DNA of 64,000 bases, from assembly GCF_008369195.1 (NCBI RefSeq), contig NZ_VOBC01000002.1:496001-560000 (forward strand), written 5' to 3'. Made by a program: the position numbers and the translations under genes. This document shows positions 26,589 through 35,070 of the stretch, one piece after another (the stretch's first letter is position 1; the number at the start of each line of letters is the position of its first letter). The notes beneath the pieces are model-generated. The model had not been told where the DNA came from and ran no database searches. It worked only from the letters and a program-made list of their open reading frames with translations. The stretch comes from Sporosarcina sp. ANT_H38 (lineage in GTDB: Bacteria > Bacillota > Bacilli > Bacillales_A > Planococcaceae).

Positions 26589-28795
26589 TCACACTCTTCA
26601 ATATCCGTCGCAGTTGAACGTGTATAATACGTTGTTTTCATGCCCGACTTCCACGCTTGTATATGAAGTTCAAGCAAAACAGATGCACGAATTGAATTCG
26701 GAACATAGATGTTGAAAGAAATTGCTTGGTCAATATGACGCTGTCTTGCTGCGTTTTGTTTGATTGACCAACGTTGATCGACGATATAAGCGGAGCGTCG
26801 GTAGACATCATATGTGTTGTGATTAAGATCAGGTGCAACAACTGGAAGCTTATAATCTTTCTTTTCTTCATGATAAAACGGTTTGAATACCGGATCAATT
26901 GATGCAGTCGATCCTGCGATGATGGATGTCGAACTATTTGGTGCAATTGCCATCAAATAACCATTACGCATACCGTTTGTTGCCACATCGATGCGGAGTT
27001 CAGACCACTCCTTTGAATCATAGTTCTTGTTTTCGAAATAAACACCGGACTGCCATTCAGATCCTTCATATAATGGATACGATCCTTTTTCAGTAGCCAG
27101 TTTCATTGAAGCTTTAATCGTCAAATAAGCTATCTTCTCATATAATTTATCAGCATAATCCACTGCTTCGTTTGATTCCCATTGAATGTTTTGCAGGGCA
27201 AGCAAATGGTGCCAACCGAATGTTCCTAGTCCGATCCCACGGTAACGAGCGTTAGTACGCTGTGCTTGTACAACAGGTATCTTATTGAGATCGATGACAT
27301 TATCAAGCATGCGTACCTGAATTGTAATAAGTCTTTCCAAAACACTTGCTGGAACTGCTCGTCCAAGGTTGATGGATGATAAGTTACAAACAACGAAATC
27401 TCCTGGTTTTGAACGCGTCACCACGATATCATCTTCGAGCGTAACTGACTCGAATTCAGTCGGGCTCATATTTTGCGTGATTTCTGTACAAAGATTCGAC
27501 GAATAAATCATGCCTTCATGTTTGTTGGCATTTGCACGGTTTACTTCATCACGGTAAAACATGTAAGGCGTTCCTGTTTCCAATTGACTACGCATAATCC
27601 GTTTCATAAGATCGATAGCAGGAACGATTTCCCGGCTGATCTCAGGATTATTAACACACTCTTCGTATTTCTCACGGAACGAACCCGCACCTTTTGTCTC
27701 ATCGTAAAAGTCCTCAAGTGAATAGCCCATAACCGTCCGAACTTCATGTGGATCAAACAAATGCCACTCTCCACGTGCATCAACTTGTTCCATATAAATA
27801 TCAGGAAGGCAGACGCCTGTGAAGATATCGTGTGCGCGTAAGCGGTCATCTCCGTTGTTCAATTTAAGGTCAAGGAACGTGAAAATGTCTTTGTGCCAAA
27901 CATCGAGATATACCGCAATTGCACCTTGTCGCTGACCAAGCTGATCGACACTTACTGCCGTGTTATTCAACTGCTTAATCCATGGAAGTACGCCACTTGA
28001 AGCGCCTTTAAATCCACGAATAGACGAGCCACGACTACGAACTTTACCCATATAAACACCGATTCCGCCGCCATATTTCGACAAGTTAGCGATGTCCGTA
28101 TTGCTGTCATAGATGCCTTGCAAAGAATCGTCGACCGTGTCGATAAAGCAACTCGACAATTGGCCGTGCGGTTTTCCAGCATTCGACAATGTCGGCGTTG
28201 CAACCGTCATATATAGACTGCTCATTGCCCAGTATGATTCCGCTACTTTTTCAAGTCGGTTAGTTGTCTCATCCTGCATCAATGTCATCGCGATAACAAG
28301 CCAGCGCTCTTGCGGAAGTTCAACCGATTGTTTGCTAAAGTCAACAGCGACGTAACGGTCCATAAGTGTTTTCAAACCAATATATGTGAATAGCTTGTCC
28401 CGTTCTGGTTCGATTAGATTGCCAAGAATGACAAGGTCTTCTTTTGAATATTTTTCCGTCAGTACAGGTGTATATAAACCTGCATTAACAAGAAGTTCGA
28501 CGTTTTTCGCGAAGTCTGTATAGACTTTTGCGCCACGTAGTTTTTCTTGACGGTTGTAAACGTCCCAAAGGTGGATACGTGCAGCAACAAACGTCCAATA
28601 CGTTGTCGCCTCATCCAGATTGCTAAGCGACTCTAATGTCATCGCCTTCGCCCACTCCGACCCAGTTCCCTCAGTGTGTTTCTGCTGCCAGCGATCACTT
28701 GCTGTAATAAGGGGCGCTATTTCCTTCGCTCCAAATTCACTTTGTAGTTTACCTAGTAACTGATCGATACCAGTATTTACAATTGTAGTTGTCAT
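26573..28795 (-). CDS. nrdE: Ribonucleotide reductase class I, large (alpha) subunit
   Basis: 740 residues. Active-site cysteines are in TPTLSNAGKPHGQLSSCF near residue 220 and in VVCNLSSINLG. The catalytic Asn-x-Cys-x-Glu set is in SSNLCTEITQ near 430. The C-terminal shuttle pair is ECEWCHS. No clear ATP-cone is seen at the N-terminus. It reduces ribonucleoside diphosphates for DNA synthesis. ATG 28795 follows AGGAGGAG. The leader carries a cobalamin riboswitch. Confidence 0.9.
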   Translation of the reverse strand: MTTTIVNTGIDQLLGKLQSEFGAKEIAPLITASDRWQQKHTEGTGSEWAKAMTLESLSNLDEATTYWTFVAARIHLWDVYNRQEKLRGAKVYTDFAKNVELLVNAGLYTPVLTEKYSKEDLVILGNLIEPERDKLFTYIGLKTLMDRYVAVDFSKQSVELPQERWLVIAMTLMQDETTNRLEKVAESYWAMSSLYMTVATPTLSNAGKPHGQLSSCFIDTVDDSLQGIYDSNTDIANLSKYGGGIGVYMGKVRSRGSSIRGFKGASSGVLPWIKQLNNTAVSVDQLGQRQGAIAVYLDVWHKDIFTFLDLKLNNGDDRLRAHDIFTGVCLPDIYMEQVDARGEWHLFDPHEVRTVMGYSLEDFYDETKGAGSFREKYEECVNNPEISREIVPAIDLMKRIMRSQLETGTPYMFYRDEVNRANANKHEGMIYSSNLCTEITQNMSPTEFESVTLEDDIVVTRSKPGDFVVCNLSSINLGRAVPASVLERLITIQVRMLDNVIDLNKIPVVQAQRTNARYRGIGLGTFGWHHLLALQNIQWESNEAVDYADKLYEKIAYLTIKASMKLATEKGSYPLYEGSEWQSGVYFENKNYDSKEWSELRIDVATNGMRNGYLMAIAPNSSTSIIAGSTASIDPVFKPFYHEEKKDYKLPVVAPDLNHNTYDVYRRSAYIVDQRWSIKQNAARQRHIDQAISFNIYVPNSIRASVLLELHIQAWKSGMKTTYYTRSTATDIEECEWCHS

Positions 28796-29021
28796 AATTA
28801 TTGTCTCCTCCTATATGTAGATCAATCATTTGCAGACGCTAGTTAGTTTACGTTTATTCATATAAATGAGTGACAGCTTCACCTTTTCGGTAGAACCATC
28901 ACTCATGGATTGGTTGTCGATAACAAAATGGAGCCGCGGGGAATCTTCGAGAAAAGAAGTTCGACGGTATCCCGTTCGCTTCCACTCTCAACCCCCGAAG
29001 AAAGTGTCGCTTGACGATGAA

Positions 29022-29165
29022 AGGCAGGTCTCCTAGCTTACGCTTCACGCTCACTGGCCTGTCACATGGTATTTTCCACAGTGGCTCATACGGCGGTCGT
29101 GGGCGCTTACAGTTGCGGGGAAAGCTCCGAATTTTCCGGGCTCCCTTTTAAACCAATATCCGTAC
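29022..29165 (-). ncRNA. Cobalamin (B12) riboswitch upstream of nrdE
   Basis: On the minus strand the order is: AAAAGGGAGCCCGG, then CCCCGCAACTGTAAGCG, then GAGCCACTGTG, then the B12 box TAGGAGACCTGCCT ending near 29022. These are the conserved core elements of the cobalamin aptamer in the correct order and spacing. About 225 nt of leader separate it from the nrdE ATG, including a long stem with outer arms ATGAGTGA / TCACTCAT (about 28865..28908). B12 binding would be expected to lower nrd expression. Confidence 0.9.
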
Positions 29166-29179
29166 CATTCTATCGTTCC

Positions 29180-29228
29180 ATACTATATGTTGTGGCTGTT
29201 TATCTCTTTATACCCTAACATGTTGTGT
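29180..29228 (-). promoter_or_regulatory. Pair of NrdR-like boxes
   Basis: Minus-strand CCACAACATATAGTAT (29180..29195) and ACACAACATGTTAGGG (29213..29228) each resemble the NrdR consensus ACACWATATATWGTGT, the second less well. They are about three helical turns apart, the usual arrangement for NrdR. They lie in the expected promoter area, upstream of the riboswitch. Confidence 0.5.
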
Positions 29229-29275
29229 TCTAGACGTAAATAGGTAGAAATTCGTCTTGACCGACAATCAATAAC

Positions 29276-29292
29276 TTATCCACATATCCACA
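29276..29292 (+). promoter_or_regulatory. Two abutting DnaA boxes upstream of nrd
   Basis: TTATCCACA at 29276..29284 is a perfect DnaA box and ATATCCACA at 29284..29292 has one mismatch. DnaA is known to regulate nrd genes in other bacteria, so the site may link dNTP supply to replication. Confidence 0.5.
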
Positions 29293-29511
29293 GCCATTCT
29301 CCCTTGTCGCTTTGACCGTCATCATCGGCATTGATGCAAATGACATGAAAGTTATGAACAATAATTTGAAATCCATTTTTTTTTTGCAAGACGCCTCGTT
29401 GATAGATCAAGTAAATTCCCCATGACGTCCAATACTATATAATGTGTTCTACACAGAAACAAACACGAGATAACTAACTATTCAAAACTATGAACTATAT
29501 CTGTTTTTTTA

Positions 29512-29540
29512 TTGACACTTAACCTTGCGTTTGCTACATT
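29512..29540 (+). promoter_or_regulatory. Sigma-A type promoter of argS
   Basis: TTGACA at 29512..29517, a 17-bp spacer, and TACATT at 29535..29540. It lies just ahead of the T-box leader. Confidence 0.65.
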
Positions 29541-29546
29541 CAATTA

Positions 29547-29777
29547 CAACATCTGTGATGAAGAGAGTAGCAATTATTTCTTTTTTAGCGAACTGGGGGC
29601 GGTGGAAGCCCGGTGAAGAATACTTGTGAACCGCACTTTGGAGATGCTTTTCCAAGCGTTTGAGGAAAAGCCGGTGTCTCGCCGTTATGAGGAAGTGGCC
29701 CCTATACGGGCAATTTGAGTGGTACCGCGGAAGTAAGCTTTCGTCTCATTAATTTGAGATGAGGGCTTTTTTTATTC
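29547..29777 (+). ncRNA. T-box leader of argS, arginine specifier CGC
   Basis: The T-box sequence GAGTGGTACCGCGG is at 29717..29730. It is followed by a terminator stem (about 29734..29777) ending in seven T. Stem I elements are visible upstream (GATGAAGAGAGTAG). The likely specifier is CGC at 29632..29634 in GTGAACCGCACTTTGG. Uncharged arginine tRNA would bind and allow readthrough. Confidence 0.9.
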
Positions 29778-29802
29778 TACTATACTAAAAGGGGTTTTGA
29801 CG

Positions 29803-31467
29803 ATGAAAACGGTTGTCTTGCAAGTACTACAACAATTTAGTCCCGTTCCATTGAATGAAAACACGTTAGAAAAGCCAGTCCATGCACATTTAGGCGATTT
29901 GGCTTTACCGTGCTTCCCATTCGCGAAAGAACTTAGAAAATCACCCATGGTTATTGCCGACGAAATTGCCCAGGCAATCAATCATCCACTAATTCGTAAA
30001 GCAGAAGCCGTCAACGGATATGTGAATATCTTTCTGGACCGTACTACAGTTACCAGTGCCCTACTGCAGAAAATTCTAGATCAATCCGTTTCCTACGGTT
30101 CATCTAATGAAGGAAATGGTGGGATTGTCACAATTGATTTGTCTTCCCCCAATATTGCCAAACCATTTTCCATGGGGCATCTGCGCTCTACCGTCATCGG
30201 GAATTCGATTGCACTACTACTTGAAAAGAATGGTTTTAAGACCGTGAAAATTAATTACATCGGCGATTGGGGTACCCAGTTCGGGAAGTTGCTGACAGCC
30301 TACCGAAAATGGGGAGACGAACAAGAGGTCCTGCAAGCTCCAATTCAGACGCTGCTACGGTTGTACATCCGTTTCCATGAAGAAGCGGAGCATAACGACT
30401 CGTTGAACGACGAAGGGAGAGCAGCGTTCAAAGCCCTAGAAGATGGAGATACTGAAGCGCTGGCATTATGGAAGTGGTTTAAAACGGAATCCCTCAAGGA
30501 ATTTCAACGCATCTATGATCTACTCGGTATTACCTTTGATTCCTATAATGGCGAGGCCTACTACAATAACAAGATGGAACCAATTGTTACTGAATTGGCG
30601 GATAAAGGGTTATTAAAAGAATCAGCTGGGGCACTTGTCGTTGAACTGGATGAGGATATGCCACCTTGTTTGATCATGAAATCAGACGGTGCTACATTAT
30701 ATGCTACACGTGATTTAACCGCTGCAATCGATAGAAAAGAGACCTATGATTTCGTAAAATCCCTATACGTCGTCGGGAATGAACAAAGTCTCCACTTCAC
30801 GCAATTTAAGAAAGTGCTTAGTAAAATGGGCTACGATTGGGCAGACAATATACAACACATACCTTTTGGGCTTATTTTGAAAGCAGGCAAAAAGATGTCG
30901 ACCCGCAAAGGAAAAATCGTCTTACTGGAACAAGTTTTAAACGAGGCGATTTCACTTGCCCAGACTACAATCGAAACGAAAAATCCAAACTTAGCACATA
31001 AGGCCGAAGTCGCTGAAGAAGTCGGCGTCGGAGCCATCATTTTCGGTGACCTGAAGCAACATCGCAAACATGACATCGAATTCAACTTAGAAACAATGCT
31101 TCAGACAGAAGGTGAAACTGGTCCTTACGTTCAATATGCATTCGCACGGGCCAGATCAGTACTAAGAAAAGCTGGAGAACTACAGACGTATAGCGTGGAT
31201 GAAGTAAATGATTTCGAATGGGAAATCGTAAGAGAATTAGAGCAGTTCCCGCAGATAGTCAAACGTGCTGCGGATGATTTAGACCCTTCTATCATCGCAA
31301 AATACGCAATTGACCTTGCCCAAACTTTCAGCTCGTTTTACGGCAATGTCAAAGTGCTTTCAGATGCAAATCATTTACCATACAGAATTGCGTTGATTAC
31401 AAGCACTGCGATTGTCTTGAAAGAGGCCTTGCGACTGTTAGGAATGAAGGCACCTGAAGAAATGTGA
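29803..31467 (+). CDS. argS: Arginine-tRNA ligase
   Basis: 554 residues from ATG 29803, 9 nt after AAAGGGG; an in-frame TTG at 29797 is too close to the site. Class I synthetase features: SSPNIAKPFSMGHLRSTVIG near residue 120 (HIGH region), KKMSTRKGK near 365, and a C-terminal anticodon-binding domain. It attaches arginine to its tRNA and is regulated by the T-box in front. Confidence 0.92.
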   Translation: MKTVVLQVLQQFSPVPLNENTLEKPVHAHLGDLALPCFPFAKELRKSPMVIADEIAQAINHPLIRKAEAVNGYVNIFLDRTTVTSALLQKILDQSVSYGSSNEGNGGIVTIDLSSPNIAKPFSMGHLRSTVIGNSIALLLEKNGFKTVKINYIGDWGTQFGKLLTAYRKWGDEQEVLQAPIQTLLRLYIRFHEEAEHNDSLNDEGRAAFKALEDGDTEALALWKWFKTESLKEFQRIYDLLGITFDSYNGEAYYNNKMEPIVTELADKGLLKESAGALVVELDEDMPPCLIMKSDGATLYATRDLTAAIDRKETYDFVKSLYVVGNEQSLHFTQFKKVLSKMGYDWADNIQHIPFGLILKAGKKMSTRKGKIVLLEQVLNEAISLAQTTIETKNPNLAHKAEVAEEVGVGAIIFGDLKQHRKHDIEFNLETMLQTEGETGPYVQYAFARARSVLRKAGELQTYSVDEVNDFEWEIVRELEQFPQIVKRAADDLDPSIIAKYAIDLAQTFSSFYGNVKVLSDANHLPYRIALITSTAIVLKEALRLLGMKAPEEM

Positions 31468-31519
31468 CGGATACTAGTGACGTCAGGTCCATATTTCGTA
31501 GCGAGTTCTTTCCAAGAAA

Positions 31520-31555
31520 AAGAGCTAAAACCATAATCGTTTTAGCTCTTTTTTT
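31520..31555 (+). terminator. Terminator of argS
   Basis: AAGAGCTAAAA / TTTTAGCTCTT with a 9-nt loop, followed by TTTTT. Confidence 0.85.
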
Positions 31556-31708
31556 CGAGAATTCATCTATAAGTGGAGATATTGTGTACAACTAATAAAA
31601 CGTTAAACATATACGTTCAGCGTTTCGTCATAAAGCTCTGCTATAATTTTCACAGTTCGTTGCTGCAAAACTCTCAAGGGGACCTGACACAAAAAGTCCT
31701 AAACCCGT

Positions 31709-32050
31709 TCAGTGTGTATTCGATTCAATAATCCTCATTACGTTATCAAGCGCGATTCCAGTGAGTTCCGCTTTAACGGTTGGGCTTGTTTGCTTCATAT
31801 GCATATTCAGGACAATTACCCTGTCACGTTCCGCGCTAGCCTTTTCTATCCCTTGCTCTATTCCTTTTTTTATTCCTTTTTTTTATTCCTTGTTCTATTC
31901 CTTTTTCCATCGCATCATATTCTCGTTGCCTTTGATCCTTCAAATGGATTTCTCGTGAGATGGCAATCGCACGTGTTTTTGGATCTTGACTCAAACGTTG
32001 ATTGTTTTTTATACACTGGCACCCAACGGTTACAATATGTTGTTCAATTA
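31709..32050 (-). pseudogene. Rpn-family recombination-promoting nuclease / PD-(D/E)XK transposase, 3' remnant with frameshift
   Basis: The minus strand encodes the typical C-terminal half of this family: NNQRLSQDPKTRAIAISREI and YDAMEKGIEQGIKK, then after a frame change GIEQGIEKASAERDRVIVL and a helical tail ending ESNTH at TGA 31711..31709. The frame breaks in the A-rich GIKK repeat, where one A-run has 8 bases and its neighbour 7. The N-terminal catalytic domain is missing and upstream frames are full of stops. Forward-strand ORFs here are shadows. Confidence 0.7.
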
Positions 32051-32179
32051 GTTGTTATCGACAAAACACTGCATTCAACAATACTATGTGCACATTCAAT
32101 AAATCTATTCTTTGATACATTCAATTTAGTAAATCAATCCATTTGGAATCTTTCGGCAGGAATAAACGCTTCATATTAA

Positions 32180-32458
32180 TTATATTTTGGAGATAAACCA
32201 GTTTGATATATATGTTTCAGAATTCTTTTCAACGGAAATAATCTTATGTCCTGTTCCAACGTTTGAATAGTGTAGCAATGTATTACTAATTATCTTTTCT
32301 TTCACAAAACAAATATTTTCAATCCAAGTACTCGATTGCCCAGTCACCCAACCTCTTTCTTCGAATTTCCTTTGTATATCTTTTGGAAGGGTCGGCGAAG
32401 CGTTATCGAAGGGAAGCGTTAACTTATCTATATAGTTAAGTAAGGGAGAAAACCCCAT
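32180..32458 (-). CDS. Hypothetical protein, possibly a gene remnant
   Basis: An open frame of 92 residues without a clear ribosome binding site. The C-terminal half (for example SNVGTGHKIISVEKNSETYI) looks protein-like; the N-terminal part is less convincing. I do not recognise it. It could be a fragment of a decayed gene in this accessory stretch. Confidence 0.3.
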   Translation of the reverse strand: MGFSPLLNYIDKLTLPFDNASPTLPKDIQRKFEERGWVTGQSSTWIENICFVKEKIISNTLLHYSNVGTGHKIISVEKNSETYISNWFISKI

Positions 32459-32501
32459 TTACTTAAATAATACTGCCTCATTTGTTTAAGTTGTAAGTGC
32501 T

Positions 32502-32942
32502 TCAAATATTCTTTTGAATTAGCTCTAATAATGTTTCAGGGACAAGTCTTAAATTTCCATTTTGAAATTCTTTTAAAGGAATCCAAAGTAGTTTAAAAAT
32601 TGTTCCATCATCTTCTTGTCCCTCAAAAGATGCCTTGCTGTAAAATGACGTGTCAACAAATGCAGCATCATATACCATTACGATTTCATGACCAATATCA
32701 CCATTAAAAGTGAAAATGTTTTCAATCGTTCCAAGATATTTTGGCTTTGTGATTTCGGCTCCAATTTCTTCTTTTACTTCTCTTTTTAATGCGACTATGC
32801 TCGTTTCTCCGAATTCGATTCCCCCACCAATTGGGCGATAGTAGTGATCCCCCTTTAATGGATCATAACCTTCAAATACAAGAATGGAATTACCACTTCT
32901 AAACAAACAGATAACCAGTGGTCTTATTATTCCTTTTCTCAT
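32502..32942 (-). CDS. Nudix hydrolase
   Basis: 146 residues with a complete Nudix box, GIEFGETSIVALKREVKEEI plus GAE (near residues 40-62), which binds divalent metal and cleaves nucleoside diphosphate-X bonds. The substrate is unknown. ATG 32942 follows AAAGGAGGAG. Confidence 0.88.
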   Translation of the reverse strand: MRKGIIRPLVICLFRSGNSILVFEGYDPLKGDHYYRPIGGGIEFGETSIVALKREVKEEIGAEITKPKYLGTIENIFTFNGDIGHEIVMVYDAAFVDTSFYSKASFEGQEDDGTIFKLLWIPLKEFQNGNLRLVPETLLELIQKNI

Positions 32943-32975
32943 TCCAGGATTACTCCTCCTTTAAATAAGAGTCCT

Positions 32976-33539
32976 TCAGTTGAATTTATCGCTCCAATTT
33001 ATTATTTCTGCATCTGATATGTTCACCTCGCCCAAACTTAAAATATGAGGGATAAACGCAAACAGTCCAAACCTAGCCCCCTTCTTATGTTCTTCCTCGA
33101 AATAATATACAGTGTCTTTGGGAACTTTGGTTAATTCCTTGAATTTTTCAATATCAATGATTTGAATATCTTCAACATTCATCTCTACTGCTGGACCTTT
33201 GTAATTTTCTTTACGATATAAATAAACCGCGTTTTTATTATTTATTAAACTTTTTGAGGGTATCTTATAAAATGTCAAATCCTTATTCACATTAATATCC
33301 AACTTTTGTAACGCACTATAAACAAGATGGGGGTGAAGTGGTAAAAAATGAATTACGTCATTCCACAAGCAGTTAATTTTTGGTATCCTTCTTTCTAAAA
33401 GCTTTGGTCTTTCAGGATGATTAAAGTACTTTTTCGTATACTCTTTGTAAAGTTCTTCATTTAATATCCTTAAATTATTCAATGAAATAAGATTGTTACC
33501 CGCCATAGTTTTAGGTACCATATGATATACGTATTTCAT
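32976..33539 (-). CDS. Uncharacterised protein
   Basis: 187 residues from ATG 33539 (preceded by GAGGGA); an upstream start at 33617 adds 26 poor-quality residues. Sequence starts MKYVYHMVPKTMAGNNLISL and contains NCLWNDVIHFLPLHPHLVYS near residue 60. There are no membrane helices. I believe similar proteins are annotated only as group-specific in Bacillus, but I cannot verify this. It lies 33 bp upstream of the Nudix gene on the same strand, so the two may be co-transcribed. Confidence 0.65.
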   Translation of the reverse strand: MKYVYHMVPKTMAGNNLISLNNLRILNEELYKEYTKKYFNHPERPKLLERRIPKINCLWNDVIHFLPLHPHLVYSALQKLDINVNKDLTFYKIPSKSLINNKNAVYLYRKENYKGPAVEMNVEDIQIIDIEKFKELTKVPKDTVYYFEEEHKKGARFGLFAFIPHILSLGEVNISDAEIINWSDKFN

Positions 33540-34230
33540 AAAATCCCTCTTCCCCACTTTTTTATTTTCTATATTGTTTTCCTTTTTAAAGACTTTAATG
33601 GTCGATATTTCTAACATAAGCTATAAAAAAGTTACCAATCAACTTTAGATCATGCAGAGACTGAATGTTATGTTGAGCAAGCGGAGTACGTAGAGAATCC
33701 ATGTACAAACGCGCATGCAATTTCAGACCATTCTCAAGAGACTTGTGAATCTCGCAAGTAAATTGGTGGAGTCGGGTAGATCCCTTCACTTTAAATTGTC
33801 GTCAAGTTTCATTTTTCAACAATTCTTTTGGAAAATCTTCATTAGAATTCAACCGCTAAAAATAGAGTAGCTTTTAAATTACGTATTAGTTTCGACCTAA
33901 TGATTTTATGTAATCTCCAGCGAAGGCGTCGACTGGGTTCGCCGAAGCAATGAGACTGATAATGGTATTCTTTCAGGCTTATCACGGGAGGCATGCCCAA
34001 GCGCAAAGCATTGTTGGTAGGATTCTTCATGTCAATATACGCGGTTATTATAATATAAGTAAAAATAACCACCAAGAAAAGAGCTTGTCCGAACCTCTCC
34101 ATTTTTCAATTTCTATTGGTACACAACACCTTTGGGAAGTGGGCAAGTTGTGTACACCTTAAAAGTATTCAAATAATAAAGGATTTTAGTTACATGGGGG
34201 ATTTATTGAATAGGCGTATATAATTCAGCA
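33540..34230. other. Gene-poor AT-rich stretch with an inverted repeat
   Basis: No credible complete gene. The frames at 33595..33789 and 33842..34102 (both minus) lack ribosome binding sites and recognisable domains, though the first has protein-like content. A 9-bp inverted repeat, GTACACAAC (34119..34127) / GTTGTGTAC (34147..34155), is present, and TTGTGTACA recurs near 31583. These could be remains of a mobile element. Confidence 0.35.
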
Positions 34231-34839
34231 CTAAGTAAGTATAGATTTTATATTCAATACCCCTATATCAACTGATGTCTCTATATAACCAACTATCTGA
34301 TTAAACGTAAATACATTAAGCTTTTCATTAATAACTGCCTTATCGTACTCCATATCGCCTAATACATAAGGCATGAATTCTTCAACATCTTTGGACTTAA
34401 CCTCTTGCAAATCAATGATTGCAGGACGATAACTGAGCATTTTTCTCAATTCGTCCGCAAAACCATAGTATTCTACTAATTTTCCATTTAGTAAGCGAAA
34501 ATCATTATGGTACACATTAGATACTTCTTTATCAACCTCCATTCTGTTTTTCAACCAAGGTAAATAAAAACCTTTTAGCCATATATCATCAGCAATTAAA
34601 TGTGTAAAATACCCCAATATATAATGACTTTCTGCTTGCGAACTATATTTTTGTAAAAATCCTTTATAATCAATGCTTCTTGAATAATCTTGTACTTCAC
34701 CTGTATAGAAATGTGATAAGTCTTTAGGTGAAACTGCATCTGGAGCAATACCACCAAGTAAAAATCGAGTTCGATCTTCTATTGATAGACACTCTGCAAT
34801 TCTATTAGCAATGACCAAGTGCATTAGCCTTGAACCCAT
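34231..34839 (-). CDS. Zinc-dependent phospholipase C-like hydrolase family protein
   Basis: 202 residues. The start MGSRLMHLVIANRIAE and FLLGGIAPDAVSPKD, with HFYTGE and YFTHLIADDIWL, carry the His and Asp ligands of the zinc-dependent phospholipase C-like family. No signal peptide is present, so it is probably cytoplasmic and its real substrate is unknown. ATG 34839 follows GGGGGAGGGG. Confidence 0.75.
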   Translation of the reverse strand: MGSRLMHLVIANRIAECLSIEDRTRFLLGGIAPDAVSPKDLSHFYTGEVQDYSRSIDYKGFLQKYSSQAESHYILGYFTHLIADDIWLKGFYLPWLKNRMEVDKEVSNVYHNDFRLLNGKLVEYYGFADELRKMLSYRPAIIDLQEVKSKDVEEFMPYVLGDMEYDKAVINEKLNVFTFNQIVGYIETSVDIGVLNIKSILT

Positions 34840-35021
34840 AATTCCCCTCCCCCTTCAATAATTCATTTAATTATTATGACTCGTTAGACTAATAACATTA
34901 TCATTTATTAATTCAGATATTTTAAGTCTATCATAGGTAGTATTGGTTGATAACTAGCAACCTTTAACTATCACTTTACTAACCATTCCATCTTTATTAC
35001 GACTCATCTTATTTCCAATAA

Positions 35022-35070
35022 AATTATAAAAGCCACCAGAGTGTATCGAACTCTGGTGGCTTTTATAATT
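35022..35070 (-). terminator. Terminator of the bceAB-type genes
   Basis: A perfect 21-bp stem (35022..35042 with 35050..35070) around a 7-nt loop, ending in TTTTATAATT on the minus strand. It overlaps the stop codon of the permease gene. Confidence 0.88.

Noticed and set aside
31712..32179. 155-residue forward-strand reading frame
   Set aside because: It is the shadow of the Rpn-family remnant on the minus strand; its composition (runs of Phe and Ser) reflects the A-rich repeat.
33595..33789. 64-residue minus-strand frame
   Set aside because: Protein-like composition, but it starts at a GTG with no ribosome binding site, has an upstream in-frame stop, and matches no family I recognise. Noted only within the gap description.
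33842..34102. 86-residue minus-strand frame
   Set aside because: Only the first part looks membrane-like; the rest is atypical and crosses an apparent repeat. No ribosome binding site.
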